Source: Lentisphaerota bacterium (GTDB taxonomy: Bacteria > Verrucomicrobiota > Lentisphaeria > Oligosphaerales > JABHEG01). From it: a DNA stretch of 35,034 nucleotides. Below the pieces are notes generated by a model. That model was given only the letters and a program-made list of their open reading frames with translations, did no database searches and was not told the origin of the DNA. The position numbers and the translations under genes are program-made. Shown here piece after piece: positions 1 to 8,155 of this stretch. The stretch is from the NCBI GenBank assembly GCA_018676675.1, contig JABHEG010000242.1, positions 1 through 35,034 of the forward strand, given 5' to 3'. Numbering within the stretch: the first letter of the stretch is position 1; every line of letters starts with the position of its first letter.

Positions 1-267
1 AAGGACTCACCGAACGCCGGCCTGGACGCAGCTTTCCGAGGAAAAAAACACCAACGAAGCACCGTCACGTCATGAACCGCAAAAGGATCTGAGGCCGTCG
101 CGCCGCCCGGACGCTTAGGTTGACGGCATTGCCCCCCGGGGGCCAATCAGTCCCCGTGTGACACTGACCGCGATGGAATGGCTCTGAGCAGCTTCCCTGG
201 CAGAACAGCGCTTGGCTGGTTCGCAGGACAGCGGGAAGCGACGCCGAGTGACGTTCTGCCTTACTTA
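1..267. other. Left-edge intergenic stretch, no gene recognised
   Basis: I find no coding region with a recognisable protein here; the open frames crossing it look like chance GC-rich frames and run on into the palindromic element. It contains a near-perfect GC palindrome at about 129-146 (TTGCCCCCC against GGGGGCCAA, one mismatch) that could be a hairpin or protein site. It may be the 3' flank of a gene outside the window. Confidence 0.4.
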
Positions 268-272
268 GGGTT

Positions 273-297
273 GGCGCGGAAATGACTTTACATTTTG
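273..297 (+). repeat. Left terminal inverted repeat
   Basis: It begins GGCGCGGAAATGACTTTACA and ends TTTTG. It pairs with 552-576 and differs only at two positions (G/A and T/C). Confidence 0.75.
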
Positions 298-492
298 GCG
301 GGAGCGCAGGATGGTCAGCCGGGAGGCAGGAGGAGCAGCGCATACCGAGATATGTGTGCGACGACAGCCGAGCGTAGCGAGACGGGCAGCCTGCTGGGCT
401 GCAGCGAAGCGTCAAACGCCGCGGATGGCCGTGCTCCGCCCCGCCCCGTAGGGCTGCGTTCTTTTTGCTCTCTGGCTTCGTTGCTTCACTCG

Positions 493-512
493 GGGCATAT
501 CACGATATGCCC
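493..512. repeat. Perfect 9-2-9 palindrome inside the element
   Basis: GGGCATATC, spacer AC, GATATGCCC. It can form a hairpin on either strand. The mirrored left half of the element has a weaker counterpart around 340-360. Confidence 0.7.
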
Positions 513-551
513 GCTCGTTCGCGCCTGGCCAGAAACCAAAATGACCAGCAG

Positions 552-576
552 CAAAATGTGAAGTTATTTCCGCGCC
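552..576 (-). repeat. Right terminal inverted repeat
   Basis: Read on the minus strand it begins GGCGCGGAAATAACTTCACA and ends TTTTG, mirroring 273-297. Confidence 0.75.
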
Positions 577-616
577 GGCCCTTAGCACTTGCGACGAAAC
601 GCAGACGGGGGCACAC

Positions 617-2074
617 TTGCCGGGATCCACGCAAAGCAAGCGATTGGCAGGGCTCCGTTCCAGCCGTTATGTGACCGTCCCCGCGCTGATGCTGGGAGAC
701 GTTGTAGCGCTCGGTTGCAGCGTGGCACTGGCAGTCTGGATCCGCTGGACGTTCGGGGGAGGCTTCCCTCTGGCACGCTACTGGCAGCTCTGGCCGTCTC
801 TCCTGCTGTTCGTCCTTATGTACGAAGGCAGTGGGTTGTATCACGGGACGGCGCTGTATCCCGGTGTCGCGCTTGGCCCGGCTGAGGAGATCAGGCGTCT
901 GACCTACGGCACAACCGGTGTTTACCTCTCTCTGATGTTGGTCGCTTTCTTCCTCAAGATGTCCCACCACTTCTCCCGCTTCGTGTTCCTGGCCAGCCTG
1001 TGCCTGAGCGTTCTTGCCGTCCCGGTCATGCGTCTGGCCATCCGGAAGATCTTCTCGCACTGGGGCCGTTGGGGCATACCGGCCGTGGTGTTGGGAGCTG
1101 GCGATACGGGCGCCCAGGTCGTCAAGGCGCTCTCATCGCATCCGGAATTCGGGGTCCGCCCCGTGCTGGCGTTCGATGACGACGAGGCCCTGTGGGGACA
1201 GAAGCTGGAAGGCGTTTCGATCATAGGGCCGACATCGGCCGCTGGCGAAGCGGCGGCAAAGCACCACATCCGCCACGCGATCATAGCGATCCCGAGCACG
1301 GCGTGGGAAGCGCTCTGCGAGATGGCCGACAAAGCGTCAGCGGATTTCCCACATGTCCTGATCATTCCCGATCATCGGACGTTCTCCAGCCTCTGGGTGA
1401 CAGCGCAGGATGTCGGGGGGCTTCTCGGTCTGGAGATCCGGCAGCGTCTTCTGCTCCGTGGTCCGCGAATGGTGAAAGCCGTCACCGACTCCGCCCTGGC
1501 CCTTCTACTGGGGATTGTCGCATTACCCGCATTTCTCCTGATCGCCTTACTCATAAAGGTGACCTCCCCTGGGCCCGTCTTCTACAAGGCGAATCGGCTC
1601 GGAAGGGATGGGAAGGAGTTCCTGGCGTTCAAGTTCCGCACCATGGTTACCGACGCGGATCAAACCCTACACGGGTACCTCGAGGAGCATCCGGAGTGCC
1701 GTTCGGAATGGGAACGCACACAGAAGCTCAGAGCCGATCCCAGGGTCACTCGGCTCGGTTCCTGGCTGCGCAAGACCAGTCTTGATGAACTGCCGCAGCT
1801 ATGGAACGTCATTCGCGGGGAAATGAGTCTCGTGGGTCCACGCCCCATTGTGAAAGCTGAACTGCGCTTCTACGGGGACGCCTATGAGCGATACAACTGT
1901 CGAGTAAAGCCTGGGATTACGGGGCTTTGGCAAGTGTCCGGAAGAAACGACACAGCCTATGACGAACGCGTCCGGTTGGACAGCTACTATGTGCGCAACT
2001 GGTCGGTCTGGCTCGACCTTTACATCCTGCTCAAGACAGTGAAGGCTGTCCTGACCTGCCACGGCGCCTATTGA
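617..2074 (+). CDS. Polyprenyl-phosphate sugar-1-phosphate transferase (WbaP-like)
   Basis: The 485-residue protein has the two-part layout of WbaP/exopolysaccharide glycosylphosphotransferases. The N-terminal half has several membrane segments (first about residues 20-38) and a Rossmann-like CoA-binding segment (GAGDTGAQVV, about 158). A last membrane helix leads into the bacterial sugar transferase domain (about 288-485). The domain hallmarks are present: KFRTM, the catalytic Asp390-Glu391 in SLDELPQLWN, MSLVGPRP and PGITGLWQVSGR. Such enzymes move a sugar-1-phosphate from a nucleotide sugar to undecaprenyl phosphate on the inner membrane, the first step of capsule, O-antigen or exopolysaccharide synthesis. 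The sugar cannot be read from sequence. The start is a TTG with a weak GGGGG upstream; GTG at 671 or ATG at 689 are alternatives but would cut the first membrane segment. No other polysaccharide gene is nearby. It runs tail to tail with the Bat operon. Confidence 0.88.
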   Translation: MPGSTQSKRLAGLRSSRYVTVPALMLGDVVALGCSVALAVWIRWTFGGGFPLARYWQLWPSLLLFVLMYEGSGLYHGTALYPGVALGPAEEIRRLTYGTTGVYLSLMLVAFFLKMSHHFSRFVFLASLCLSVLAVPVMRLAIRKIFSHWGRWGIPAVVLGAGDTGAQVVKALSSHPEFGVRPVLAFDDDEALWGQKLEGVSIIGPTSAAGEAAAKHHIRHAIIAIPSTAWEALCEMADKASADFPHVLIIPDHRTFSSLWVTAQDVGGLLGLEIRQRLLLRGPRMVKAVTDSALALLLGIVALPAFLLIALLIKVTSPGPVFYKANRLGRDGKEFLAFKFRTMVTDADQTLHGYLEEHPECRSEWERTQKLRADPRVTRLGSWLRKTSLDELPQLWNVIRGEMSLVGPRPIVKAELRFYGDAYERYNCRVKPGITGLWQVSGRNDTAYDERVRLDSYYVRNWSVWLDLYILLKTVKAVLTCHGAY

Positions 2075-2099
2075 CGCCCACGGCTCCCCCCACGTCTCT

Positions 2100-3434
2100 C
2101 TACCAATCCCGATCAATCGCCCGGTGCCCGCTGGATTGGCGAGGCCGCCGACGTTCGCGGTTCTCGCGTTCCTCGTCGAGGATGTCGCGCGCCTTCTCGT
2201 CCGGCACGGCTTGAGCTTGCTTCTGCTGCCCCTCTTCCTCTTCCTTCTTCCTCTGTTCGCCCTCCTGGGACTGCTTCTCCCCCTCCTTTTCTTCGTTCTT
2301 CTGCTCCTTCTTCTCGTCCCCTTCGTTCTCTTCTCCCTCCTTTTTCTGGTCCTCGTCTCCAGCCTGCTGTTGCTGTTGCTGCTGTTGCTGCTGGTCTCCC
2401 TCCTCCTTCTTGTTCAAGGCCTCCAATGCCTTCTCAAGTTGCTCCTCTGCCCCCTTCTGGCGAGGCTGGGCGGCTGTTGGTTGGTTGTCGGCCAGCTTTC
2501 CCGTGGCCTGCTCCTGGAAACCAACGGCCTGATCCAGATGCTGCTTGGCCTGGTCCAGCACTCCGGGCATCTGAGGGCCCTGTTGAGGCATCCCTCCCTG
2601 CCCTCCGGGGCCAGACATTCCCCCTTGCCCCTGGAGTTGCTGCTGATGGCCGGCCTGGGACTGCTGCCCCAGTTCGTCCGCCACGGTCGCAGTGTCATCG
2701 CGCAGTCTGCCTTGTCGGTCGGCAGCTCCAGCTGTGTCCTGCTTCCAGGTCGGCGTTTCTCGTTCACGCCCAGCCCGCCTGATCAGTTCCCCACCGTAGG
2801 ATGTGGCCTCCCGCTGGCGTTTGAGCAGTTCCTCGATCTTCTTTGCAGCTTCCTGCCGTGCCTGCTGCTGTTTCTTCTGCTGTTCCTCCCGCTTCTTTAT
2901 CTCGTCCAGTATCGTCTTGATGGTCAGGCGAACGACCTCAATGTTCCGGGCGGCATGCGGAATCTCCGGATCACGTTCCAGAGCGTCCTGGTAATGCGTA
3001 ATGCTCTGCTCGCAGGCCTTGAGACACTCTTTCAGGTCGCTGTCACGTTGACGTTCACTTTCTCGAAACGCAACATTTCCCAAGTTGTAGTGGCAACGGG
3101 CCTCGAGGCCGGGTTCCAAGCTCTTTCGGGCGGCTTCCCGGAAGGCGTCAGTGGCCTCAGAGTAGTCTTCACGTCGGTAGTGGATGTTGCCCTTGTTGAA
3201 GACAACCTCCGCAGATTCGGGTGCCTCCACTGAGGCTTGCTCATAGAATTCCAGAGCTTCCTCGTAACGGCCCGCCGCGAACGCGGCATTCCCCGCATCA
3301 ACAAGGTCAGACGGTGTCTCCGCCCGCAGCACACAGGACGCACTCAGGAAACCGAGAATCAGCCCGATCACCACACGCGTTCCGGGACCGCCGAAGAAAA
3401 GCACCTTCCACAATGTCCAGCCACATCTAAGCAT
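2100..3434 (-). CDS. batC: BatC-like TPR protein with Q/E/K-rich tail
   Basis: The 444-residue protein has an N-terminal signal or anchor segment (about 20-38). Tetratricopeptide repeats follow (about 45-170): AGNAAFAAGRYEEALEFYEQ, then FNKGNIHYRREDYSEATDAF, then CHYNLGNVAF. A long low-complexity region extends to the C-terminus, rich in Gln, Glu and Lys, with ten consecutive Gln coded at 2364-2393. TPR plus charged low-complexity tail is typical of BatC of the Bat aerotolerance operon, thought to be a periplasmic scaffold for the von Willebrand factor A proteins BatA and BatB. The start overlaps the stop of batB by 8 bases, so translation is probably coupled. It is the last gene of the operon; no separate full-length BatD follows, as a sugar transferase converges 25 bases away. 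Confidence 0.85.
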   Translation of the reverse strand: MLRCGWTLWKVLFFGGPGTRVVIGLILGFLSASCVLRAETPSDLVDAGNAAFAAGRYEEALEFYEQASVEAPESAEVVFNKGNIHYRREDYSEATDAFREAARKSLEPGLEARCHYNLGNVAFRESERQRDSDLKECLKACEQSITHYQDALERDPEIPHAARNIEVVRLTIKTILDEIKKREEQQKKQQQARQEAAKKIEELLKRQREATSYGGELIRRAGRERETPTWKQDTAGAADRQGRLRDDTATVADELGQQSQAGHQQQLQGQGGMSGPGGQGGMPQQGPQMPGVLDQAKQHLDQAVGFQEQATGKLADNQPTAAQPRQKGAEEQLEKALEALNKKEEGDQQQQQQQQQQAGDEDQKKEGEENEGDEKKEQKNEEKEGEKQSQEGEQRKKEEEEGQQKQAQAVPDEKARDILDEERENRERRRPRQSSGHRAIDRDW

Positions 3435-4458
3435 TCAGCGGCCTCCGACGCTTCCGTTCACTGAGAACGAATTCCACACAAAGCAGCACAAGCGACACGG
3501 CCAGGAAGACCTGATACTTCTCCTCGTAGCGTTTGATGGTCTTGGATTCGACTTCCCGTTTCTCGGCGCTGGCGATAAGACGCGTGTAGACGGCTCCCAG
3601 ATCTATCGTCCCGGTGGATACATTCAGGTACTTCCCACTGGCCGACGCGTTTACCATCTTGCGTAACGTGTCAGCATCGAGTCGACTCCACACCTCCTTG
3701 CCGTCATGCTTGAGAAAGGTCTTGCGTCCGCCTTCATCGGTGACCGGGATTCGCTTCCCTTCGTTTTCGTCCCCCAACCCAATCGCGATGATCCGCACCC
3801 CCCGCTCGCCGGCCTGTTCCGCCGCCTCAACCGGGAAACTGTCATGATCTTCACCGTCGGTGATCAGGATGACGTCCTTGTACTTCTTGAACTGGTCATC
3901 AAAGACCTCCTCAAGCACACGACGGATAGCATCACCGATCATCGTCCCGCCCCGGGCAATGCTATCGGTATTGACAGTATCGAGGATCATGCGAAAGAAC
4001 CCGTAGTCCAAGGTCAGTGGACACTTCACGGATGCAGTCCCGGCAAAAGCAACAAGTCCTACACGGTCTCCCTCAAGGCGATCCAGGCAGTCTTTGATGG
4101 CGAGTTTGGCACGCTCCAACCTGTTCGGAACGAGATCCTCTGCGAGCATACTCTTGGAGACATCGAGGAGAAACACAACGTCCCTGCCCTGACGCTCCAC
4201 TTTCTTCGGCTTCGGGTTCCACCCGGGGCGGGAAAGAGCCACGATGCCAAAGGCGAACGCAGCGCTGATAAGAATGGCTTTCCAGCGTCGCCGAGCCGCA
4301 CTGACGCTGATCTTGATCTGGTCGAGCAAGCCCAACTCGATGAACGCCTCAAGAGCCTGCCGCCGACGCACCGACGCATACACGTACATGCCCGCCACAA
4401 GCGGCAGCAACCAGAGAGCGTAGAGCATCTCGACATTCTGCAGTCTGATGCCGTTCAT
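3427..4458 (-). CDS. batB: BatB-like membrane VWA protein
   Basis: 343 residues. Two membrane helices lie at the N-terminus (about 12-28 and 60-76), then a von Willebrand factor A domain with an intact metal-ion-dependent adhesion site (Asp99-x-Ser101-x-Ser103, in LLDVSKSM). Other VWA blocks follow (VGLVAFAGTASVKCPLT, VILITDGEDHDS), and a third helix near the C-terminus (QVFLAVSLVLLCVEFVL). This matches BatB of the Bacteroides aerotolerance operon, a membrane-tethered periplasmic protein that assembles with BatA and BatC. The start overlaps the batA stop by 4 bases (ATGA type). The exact function of Bat proteins is still debated (oxidative-stress resistance, envelope integrity); this assignment rests on architecture and operon order. 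Confidence 0.88.
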   Translation of the reverse strand: MNGIRLQNVEMLYALWLLPLVAGMYVYASVRRRQALEAFIELGLLDQIKISVSAARRRWKAILISAAFAFGIVALSRPGWNPKPKKVERQGRDVVFLLDVSKSMLAEDLVPNRLERAKLAIKDCLDRLEGDRVGLVAFAGTASVKCPLTLDYGFFRMILDTVNTDSIARGGTMIGDAIRRVLEEVFDDQFKKYKDVILITDGEDHDSFPVEAAEQAGERGVRIIAIGLGDENEGKRIPVTDEGGRKTFLKHDGKEVWSRLDADTLRKMVNASASGKYLNVSTGTIDLGAVYTRLIASAEKREVESKTIKRYEEKYQVFLAVSLVLLCVEFVLSERKRRRPLNA

Positions 4459-5528
4459 GGGATCCTCCGGAAGACGGTGCAGCGCAGGACGACCTCCAGA
4501 AACAGGAAAGCAAGAGCAAGGACCACAAAGGGTGTGAATGCCTCGCGATAGTCCATGTACCTGACCGTCTCAATCTCGCTCCGCTCCATCTCGTCAATCT
4601 CTTCGTAGACAGATCGCAGAGACTTCGCGTCCCGGGCCAACCTGTAGATCCCACCGGTTGCATCGGCCAGCGCTTTCAAGGCTTCCTCGTCGACGCCACT
4701 CCCTCCCATCCGGTGCAGGAGCGACCCGATGATCGTCTGCGACTGCATGACCCCATCCCGCCCCCCGACACCAATCGTGTGGACTTTAATCCCCCACTCC
4801 GCGGCCAGCTTCCCGGCCTCTTCCATGGTACGCTTACCGCAGTTCTGTTCCCCGTCGGTCAGCAGAATGATGACCTTGCTCTTGATCTCATAGGTCTTCG
4901 ACGTGTCCTCCTGCGTCTGCTGCGCCAGGGTCTCCTCTGCTGTCTTCAGGCGTGCGGCAGCCAGGGCAACGGCATCTCCGATTCCCGTCGCGTTCTCGTT
5001 GCTCCGCTGGGGTACCATGCGCACGTTCTCCAGGAAGTGGGACAGGGCACCATGAGCGAGGGTGAGCGGACAGACAGTATCGGGATACCGAGCAAAGGCG
5101 ATCATGCCGATCAGGTCATTGGGACGCCCCTTAAGGGATCGACCATCGCCAGAGACGAACGCCTCGAAGACACGCTTTACGGTCTCCAGGCGGGTCAACC
5201 GTTGCCCCTGGTACTCCATCTCCGCGCCCATGCTGCCGGAACGATCAACAACCATCTCGATCGCGATCCCCTTACTGACGTCGTGAATGCGCTCACGGCC
5301 CTGCTGTGGACGGGCGAGCGCGAAGATGACCAGTACCAACGTTAGAAGCCGCAGCAGTTCAGGCAGGAAAACCAGCCGTTGACGCAGCGATCTCCCCGCC
5401 CGCCGCGCGTTCGCGGTGGTAGAAAAACGAATCGTCCCTCCGCCCTTGCGCCGCCACAGACACCACGCCAGGACGGGCAGGACGAGCAGCAGAAAAAGCA
5501 CTGCTGGTGACCCGAGCCGCATATCCAT
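4455..5528 (-). CDS. batA: BatA-like membrane VWA protein
   Basis: 357 residues from the chosen ATG at 5528, which has GGAG 11 bases upstream (5540-5543). The frame stays open to 5561, but that start has no comparable site. Helices lie near 8-25 and 55-72. The VWA domain has an intact MIDAS (Asp95-x-Ser-x-Ser in VVDRSGSM), followed by IGMIAFARYPDTVCPLT, IILLTDGEQNCG and a C-terminal helix. It is the first of two paralogous VWA proteins, in the position BatA takes in known Bat operons. It lies 57 bases after the BatD-like lipoprotein gene and overlaps batB by 4 bases. Confidence 0.88.
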   Translation of the reverse strand: MDMRLGSPAVLFLLLVLPVLAWCLWRRKGGGTIRFSTTANARRAGRSLRQRLVFLPELLRLLTLVLVIFALARPQQGRERIHDVSKGIAIEMVVDRSGSMGAEMEYQGQRLTRLETVKRVFEAFVSGDGRSLKGRPNDLIGMIAFARYPDTVCPLTLAHGALSHFLENVRMVPQRSNENATGIGDAVALAAARLKTAEETLAQQTQEDTSKTYEIKSKVIILLTDGEQNCGKRTMEEAGKLAAEWGIKVHTIGVGGRDGVMQSQTIIGSLLHRMGGSGVDEEALKALADATGGIYRLARDAKSLRSVYEEIDEMERSEIETVRYMDYREAFTPFVVLALAFLFLEVVLRCTVFRRIP

Positions 5529-5585
5529 CAGAATCGAAGCTCCTTTCGTGAACCAACGCACAGTGGGCGTCGGCCCAACTTGAAA

Positions 5586-6644
5586 TCAGTCATCGGTCTC
5601 GGCCGTCTCAATGATAAACGCTTTGCAGGTGTCGAAAGCCTGCTGAATTTCGGCCGTGGTCGGCCCATGCTTGGCGAACTTGACCAAATCACAGTGAGTG
5701 AGGAAGTCGCGCAGCAGGCCCTGGTGTCCCGGTCGCAGCGGTCTGTCCGCACCGAAACAAGCGGCCCCACCAAGCTCACTGAGAAACTCCTCTGTGGTCC
5801 TCTCGGGAGCATGAAGCCCAAACCGACACTCGATGTACCGACGCAACACGGCCGACAGCCTGACATAGAAAAGCTCGACCTGCCCAGCTTCGATGAGGTC
5901 ATCGGCCACCAGTCGCTCAAGGGCACTGAACGCAAGCTCGTGCGCCGGGATTGCCGCTTCCGCCTCCTCACGACGGCGGCCGCGCAGATGCGTCACCAGA
6001 AAAACCACCAGTATCGTGAGCAGCAATGAGCCACCACCGACACCCCAGAGCCAGACCTTTGACTCCCGGGGGATTGCCACCGGGCCAGCGATGTCCGCAA
6101 TCTGGAGTCCCTCCTTGTCCTCGGGCAAGAGAGAGGCGACCGTGATAGTCAGTTCCTCCGTCTCCAGTTCGTGTACGGTCTCAGCGTCCGTCTTCTTCCA
6201 GAAGCGAACCGTCATCGGTGGAATCTTGTACTCCCCGGAGAGGAAGGGCTCGAGCACATAAGTGCGCCCGTTCTCTACCTCGTTCTCGCCGACCAGTTTG
6301 GGCTCGGCAGTCCGGTAGTCAACGATGCCGAACTGTTCGAGCTTCTCGCCAAAAGCCGGGAGCTCCACCTCATAGTCTTCGTGAGCACGCAACTGCAACG
6401 TCAACGACAGGCGTTCGGCTATCGAAAGTCCTTTCTTGTCCACCGTAATCGTGGCAGAGACCGGCCCCCGCGTCACGGTCTTCTCCAACCCAGCGGCCGG
6501 TTCGGGAGTGCCCTCCGGGGAAGGCGTATCCTCGCACGACACCAGCAGGCATGCTGCCGCAACTCCGGCGAGCAGAACGCGCAGAGAGTGTCCTCTCTGA
6601 CGCCAACTCACCTGCAGTCTAGGCCTGCTCGAAAGTCTCTTCAC
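5586..6644 (-). CDS. BatD/DUF4381-like lipoprotein with membrane helix
   Basis: 352 residues from a GTG start at 6644, chosen because GAGGA lies 6 bases upstream and a lipoprotein signal follows at once. The longer open frame to 6875 would overlap the upstream isomerase gene by about 200 bases. The signal ends in a lipobox (LLVSC, Cys37). A periplasmic beta-rich segment follows (about 50-190; YVLEPFLSGEYKIPPMTVRF is BatD-like), then a membrane helix (about 197-218), basic residues and a helical cytoplasmic tail of about 130 residues resembling DUF4381 (ALERLVADDLIEAGQVELFY, then RRYIECRFGLHAPERTTEEF). It sits before batA, where DUF4381 proteins occur in Bat operons. It is shorter than usual BatD proteins and seems to merge the two roles. 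Confidence 0.72.
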   Translation of the reverse strand: MKRLSSRPRLQVSWRQRGHSLRVLLAGVAAACLLVSCEDTPSPEGTPEPAAGLEKTVTRGPVSATITVDKKGLSIAERLSLTLQLRAHEDYEVELPAFGEKLEQFGIVDYRTAEPKLVGENEVENGRTYVLEPFLSGEYKIPPMTVRFWKKTDAETVHELETEELTITVASLLPEDKEGLQIADIAGPVAIPRESKVWLWGVGGGSLLLTILVVFLVTHLRGRRREEAEAAIPAHELAFSALERLVADDLIEAGQVELFYVRLSAVLRRYIECRFGLHAPERTTEEFLSELGGAACFGADRPLRPGHQGLLRDFLTHCDLVKFAKHGPTTAEIQQAFDTCKAFIIETAETDD

Positions 6645-6669
6645 ACCGCGTCCTCGCTGACTGAATATC

Positions 6670-8088
6670 TCACTTCTGTCGTGCAGTATTGCCGCCCGAT
6701 GGGTCCGTCTCAGCCGCAGGCGTGGGGGCAAAGCGGCTCTGATGCAAGACGACATCGTAGTCTTTTCTGAGCCCCTCCATGAGCGCTCCCTGGACCTCCC
6801 GCTCCTTCTGCTGCCGCAGGGCCTTGTAGGCCTCCTGTTGCACGTCTTCGAACGCCTTCTGACGCTCGTCTTCACGCGTAATGAGTTTGATCACATGGCA
6901 CCCTTTGTCCGTGGTGACCGGCTGCGGCAAAACCGCGCCGGGCTCGACTGTGAACAACGCGCCGACTGCTTTTGGCGCCTCGCCGATCGAGGGGATGCTC
7001 GCCGCCCCCTTGGCCACCCAGCCGGCGATCTCTCCCCCCTTGTCCGCCGTTTCAGAATCAGTCGATACCCCCTTGGCAAGCGCCGCAAAATCTTCCCCCT
7101 TCTCGAGGCTCTCGAGCACGGCGTTGGCCTTCTCGGCGTCCGGAACAAGGATGTGGCTGATCTTCACTCGTTCAGGGGCAACAAACGTCGCCTTATTGGC
7201 CTGGTAGTAGAGCTCAACATCACTGGACGTAATGCGAATTTTCTCGCTCATTTCACGTTGTATGAGACGTTGGGCCAGCAGCCCCCTCTCCGTTTCGTCC
7301 AGCAAAGCCCGTACGTCCGGCTCCTGGTCCAGCCCAATCTCCCGGGCTCGACGATACAGCACCTCCTCCATGACCATCTGTGACAGCATCTGAATCTTCT
7401 GCTGAGGCACAGACAACCGTTTGAGCATTTCTTCCTTCTGTTGGCGACGCTGGTCCTCGGACATAAAGCTTGCGTACTGAGCAAGCTGCGTCTCGATCTG
7501 GGCCTCGATCTTGCGATCTAACTCCGCTTCCGTGATCTTGTGCGCCCCGATCTCCGCCACGACCTTTTCCCCTGCCCCCTTTTCTCCGTCCTGCTTCAGC
7601 CCGACGCGATCCGCAAGCTCATGGCGCAACACAGCGAACTTCCCGAGCGCCTCCAGGCACGTTTGGGTCCTGCGACTGATCTCCGACGAGAGCTCGGTCA
7701 GCTCAGCGAAGCTCTCCGACCGGTAGTAGGCGGCCAGTGCCTCCGCGTACTGCCGTCCTTCTTCGTACGCTTGACCGATCCGGTACCAAACACGCGCGCG
7801 TTTCTCATCGTCAGCATCTGCCACATCGAGGTACGCGAGCCAGGCATCGACAGCCGGCTGCGTGAGCCCCTGCTTCTCGAGCTTCAACGCCAGCTTACGC
7901 TGCGCGTCGGGATCAAGCTGCCCAGGGCGGGGGCCGGACCTCTCGGACGGCCCACCGGCACGGAACGCAACGACCAGATTTGCCACTACAGCAATCAAGA
8001 TCAGCGGCGTGACCCACGGGTAGGTGCTTCGGCCTCCCTTCGTCTTCCCCGGCCGTTGCGGAAGAGTCAGATTCAGTTCATCAGACAT
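6670..8088 (-). CDS. Membrane-anchored TPR/parvulin peptidyl-prolyl isomerase (PpiC/SurA-like)
   Basis: 472 residues from ATG 8088 (AGGA 10 bases upstream). An upstream in-frame ATG at 8112 is possible but has no clear site. After a short cytoplasmic tail there is one helix (about 23-42), then a helical TPR-like segment (about 60-155; RARVWYRIGQAYEEGRQYAE). A SurA_N-like helical chaperone region follows (about 175-285), then a parvulin domain (about 305-404; VKISHILVPDAEKANAVLES, then GEIAGWVAKG and TDKGCHVIKLI). It should act on proteins in the periplasm, speeding Xaa-Pro isomerisation and folding. It stands inside the Bat operon, 67 bases after the DUF58 gene and 25 before the BatD-like gene, which suggests it helps fold or assemble the Bat membrane complex. 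That role is inferred. Confidence 0.85.
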   Translation of the reverse strand: MSDELNLTLPQRPGKTKGGRSTYPWVTPLILIAVVANLVVAFRAGGPSERSGPRPGQLDPDAQRKLALKLEKQGLTQPAVDAWLAYLDVADADDEKRARVWYRIGQAYEEGRQYAEALAAYYRSESFAELTELSSEISRRTQTCLEALGKFAVLRHELADRVGLKQDGEKGAGEKVVAEIGAHKITEAELDRKIEAQIETQLAQYASFMSEDQRRQQKEEMLKRLSVPQQKIQMLSQMVMEEVLYRRAREIGLDQEPDVRALLDETERGLLAQRLIQREMSEKIRITSSDVELYYQANKATFVAPERVKISHILVPDAEKANAVLESLEKGEDFAALAKGVSTDSETADKGGEIAGWVAKGAASIPSIGEAPKAVGALFTVEPGAVLPQPVTTDKGCHVIKLITREDERQKAFEDVQQEAYKALRQQKEREVQGALMEGLRKDYDVVLHQSRFAPTPAAETDPSGGNTARQK

Positions 8089-8155
8089 GTTCAGCGATTC
8101 CTGTGCTGCCAACCAACATGGTGCCCGTCCTGTGAAGTACCGGCCCCATTCCGTT

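Larger units (their letters stand above)
268..581. mobile_element. MITE-like palindromic element, about 314 bp
   Basis: The ends are inverted copies. Positions 273-297 and the reverse complement of 552-576 match at 23 of 25 bases, and GGG (268-270) mirrors CCC (579-581). The bases just outside are TTA on both sides (265-267 and 582-584), which would be a 3-bp target duplication. Inside, a second mirrored block (340-354 against 496-510, 13 of 15) sits at almost the same distance from each end (42 and 41 bases). No transposase fits in it, so if mobile it would depend on a helper in trans. It lies directly upstream of the sugar-transferase gene. It could instead be a chromosomal palindromic repeat such as a REP/BIME-like unit. 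The structure is read directly; mobility is inferred. Confidence 0.6.

Noticed and set aside
500..1060. 186-codon minus-strand frame
   Set aside because: Covers the end of the palindromic element and the start of the sugar-transferase gene; its composition looks random and no ribosome site was seen.
2124..3233. 369-codon plus-strand frame, very leucine-rich
   Set aside because: It is antisense to the Q/E/K-rich BatC gene; the Leu runs are the complement of Gln, Glu and Lys codons. No ribosome site or family match.
3706..4551. 281-codon plus-strand frame
   Set aside because: Antisense to batB, which has an intact VWA domain; the frame shows no recognisable motif.
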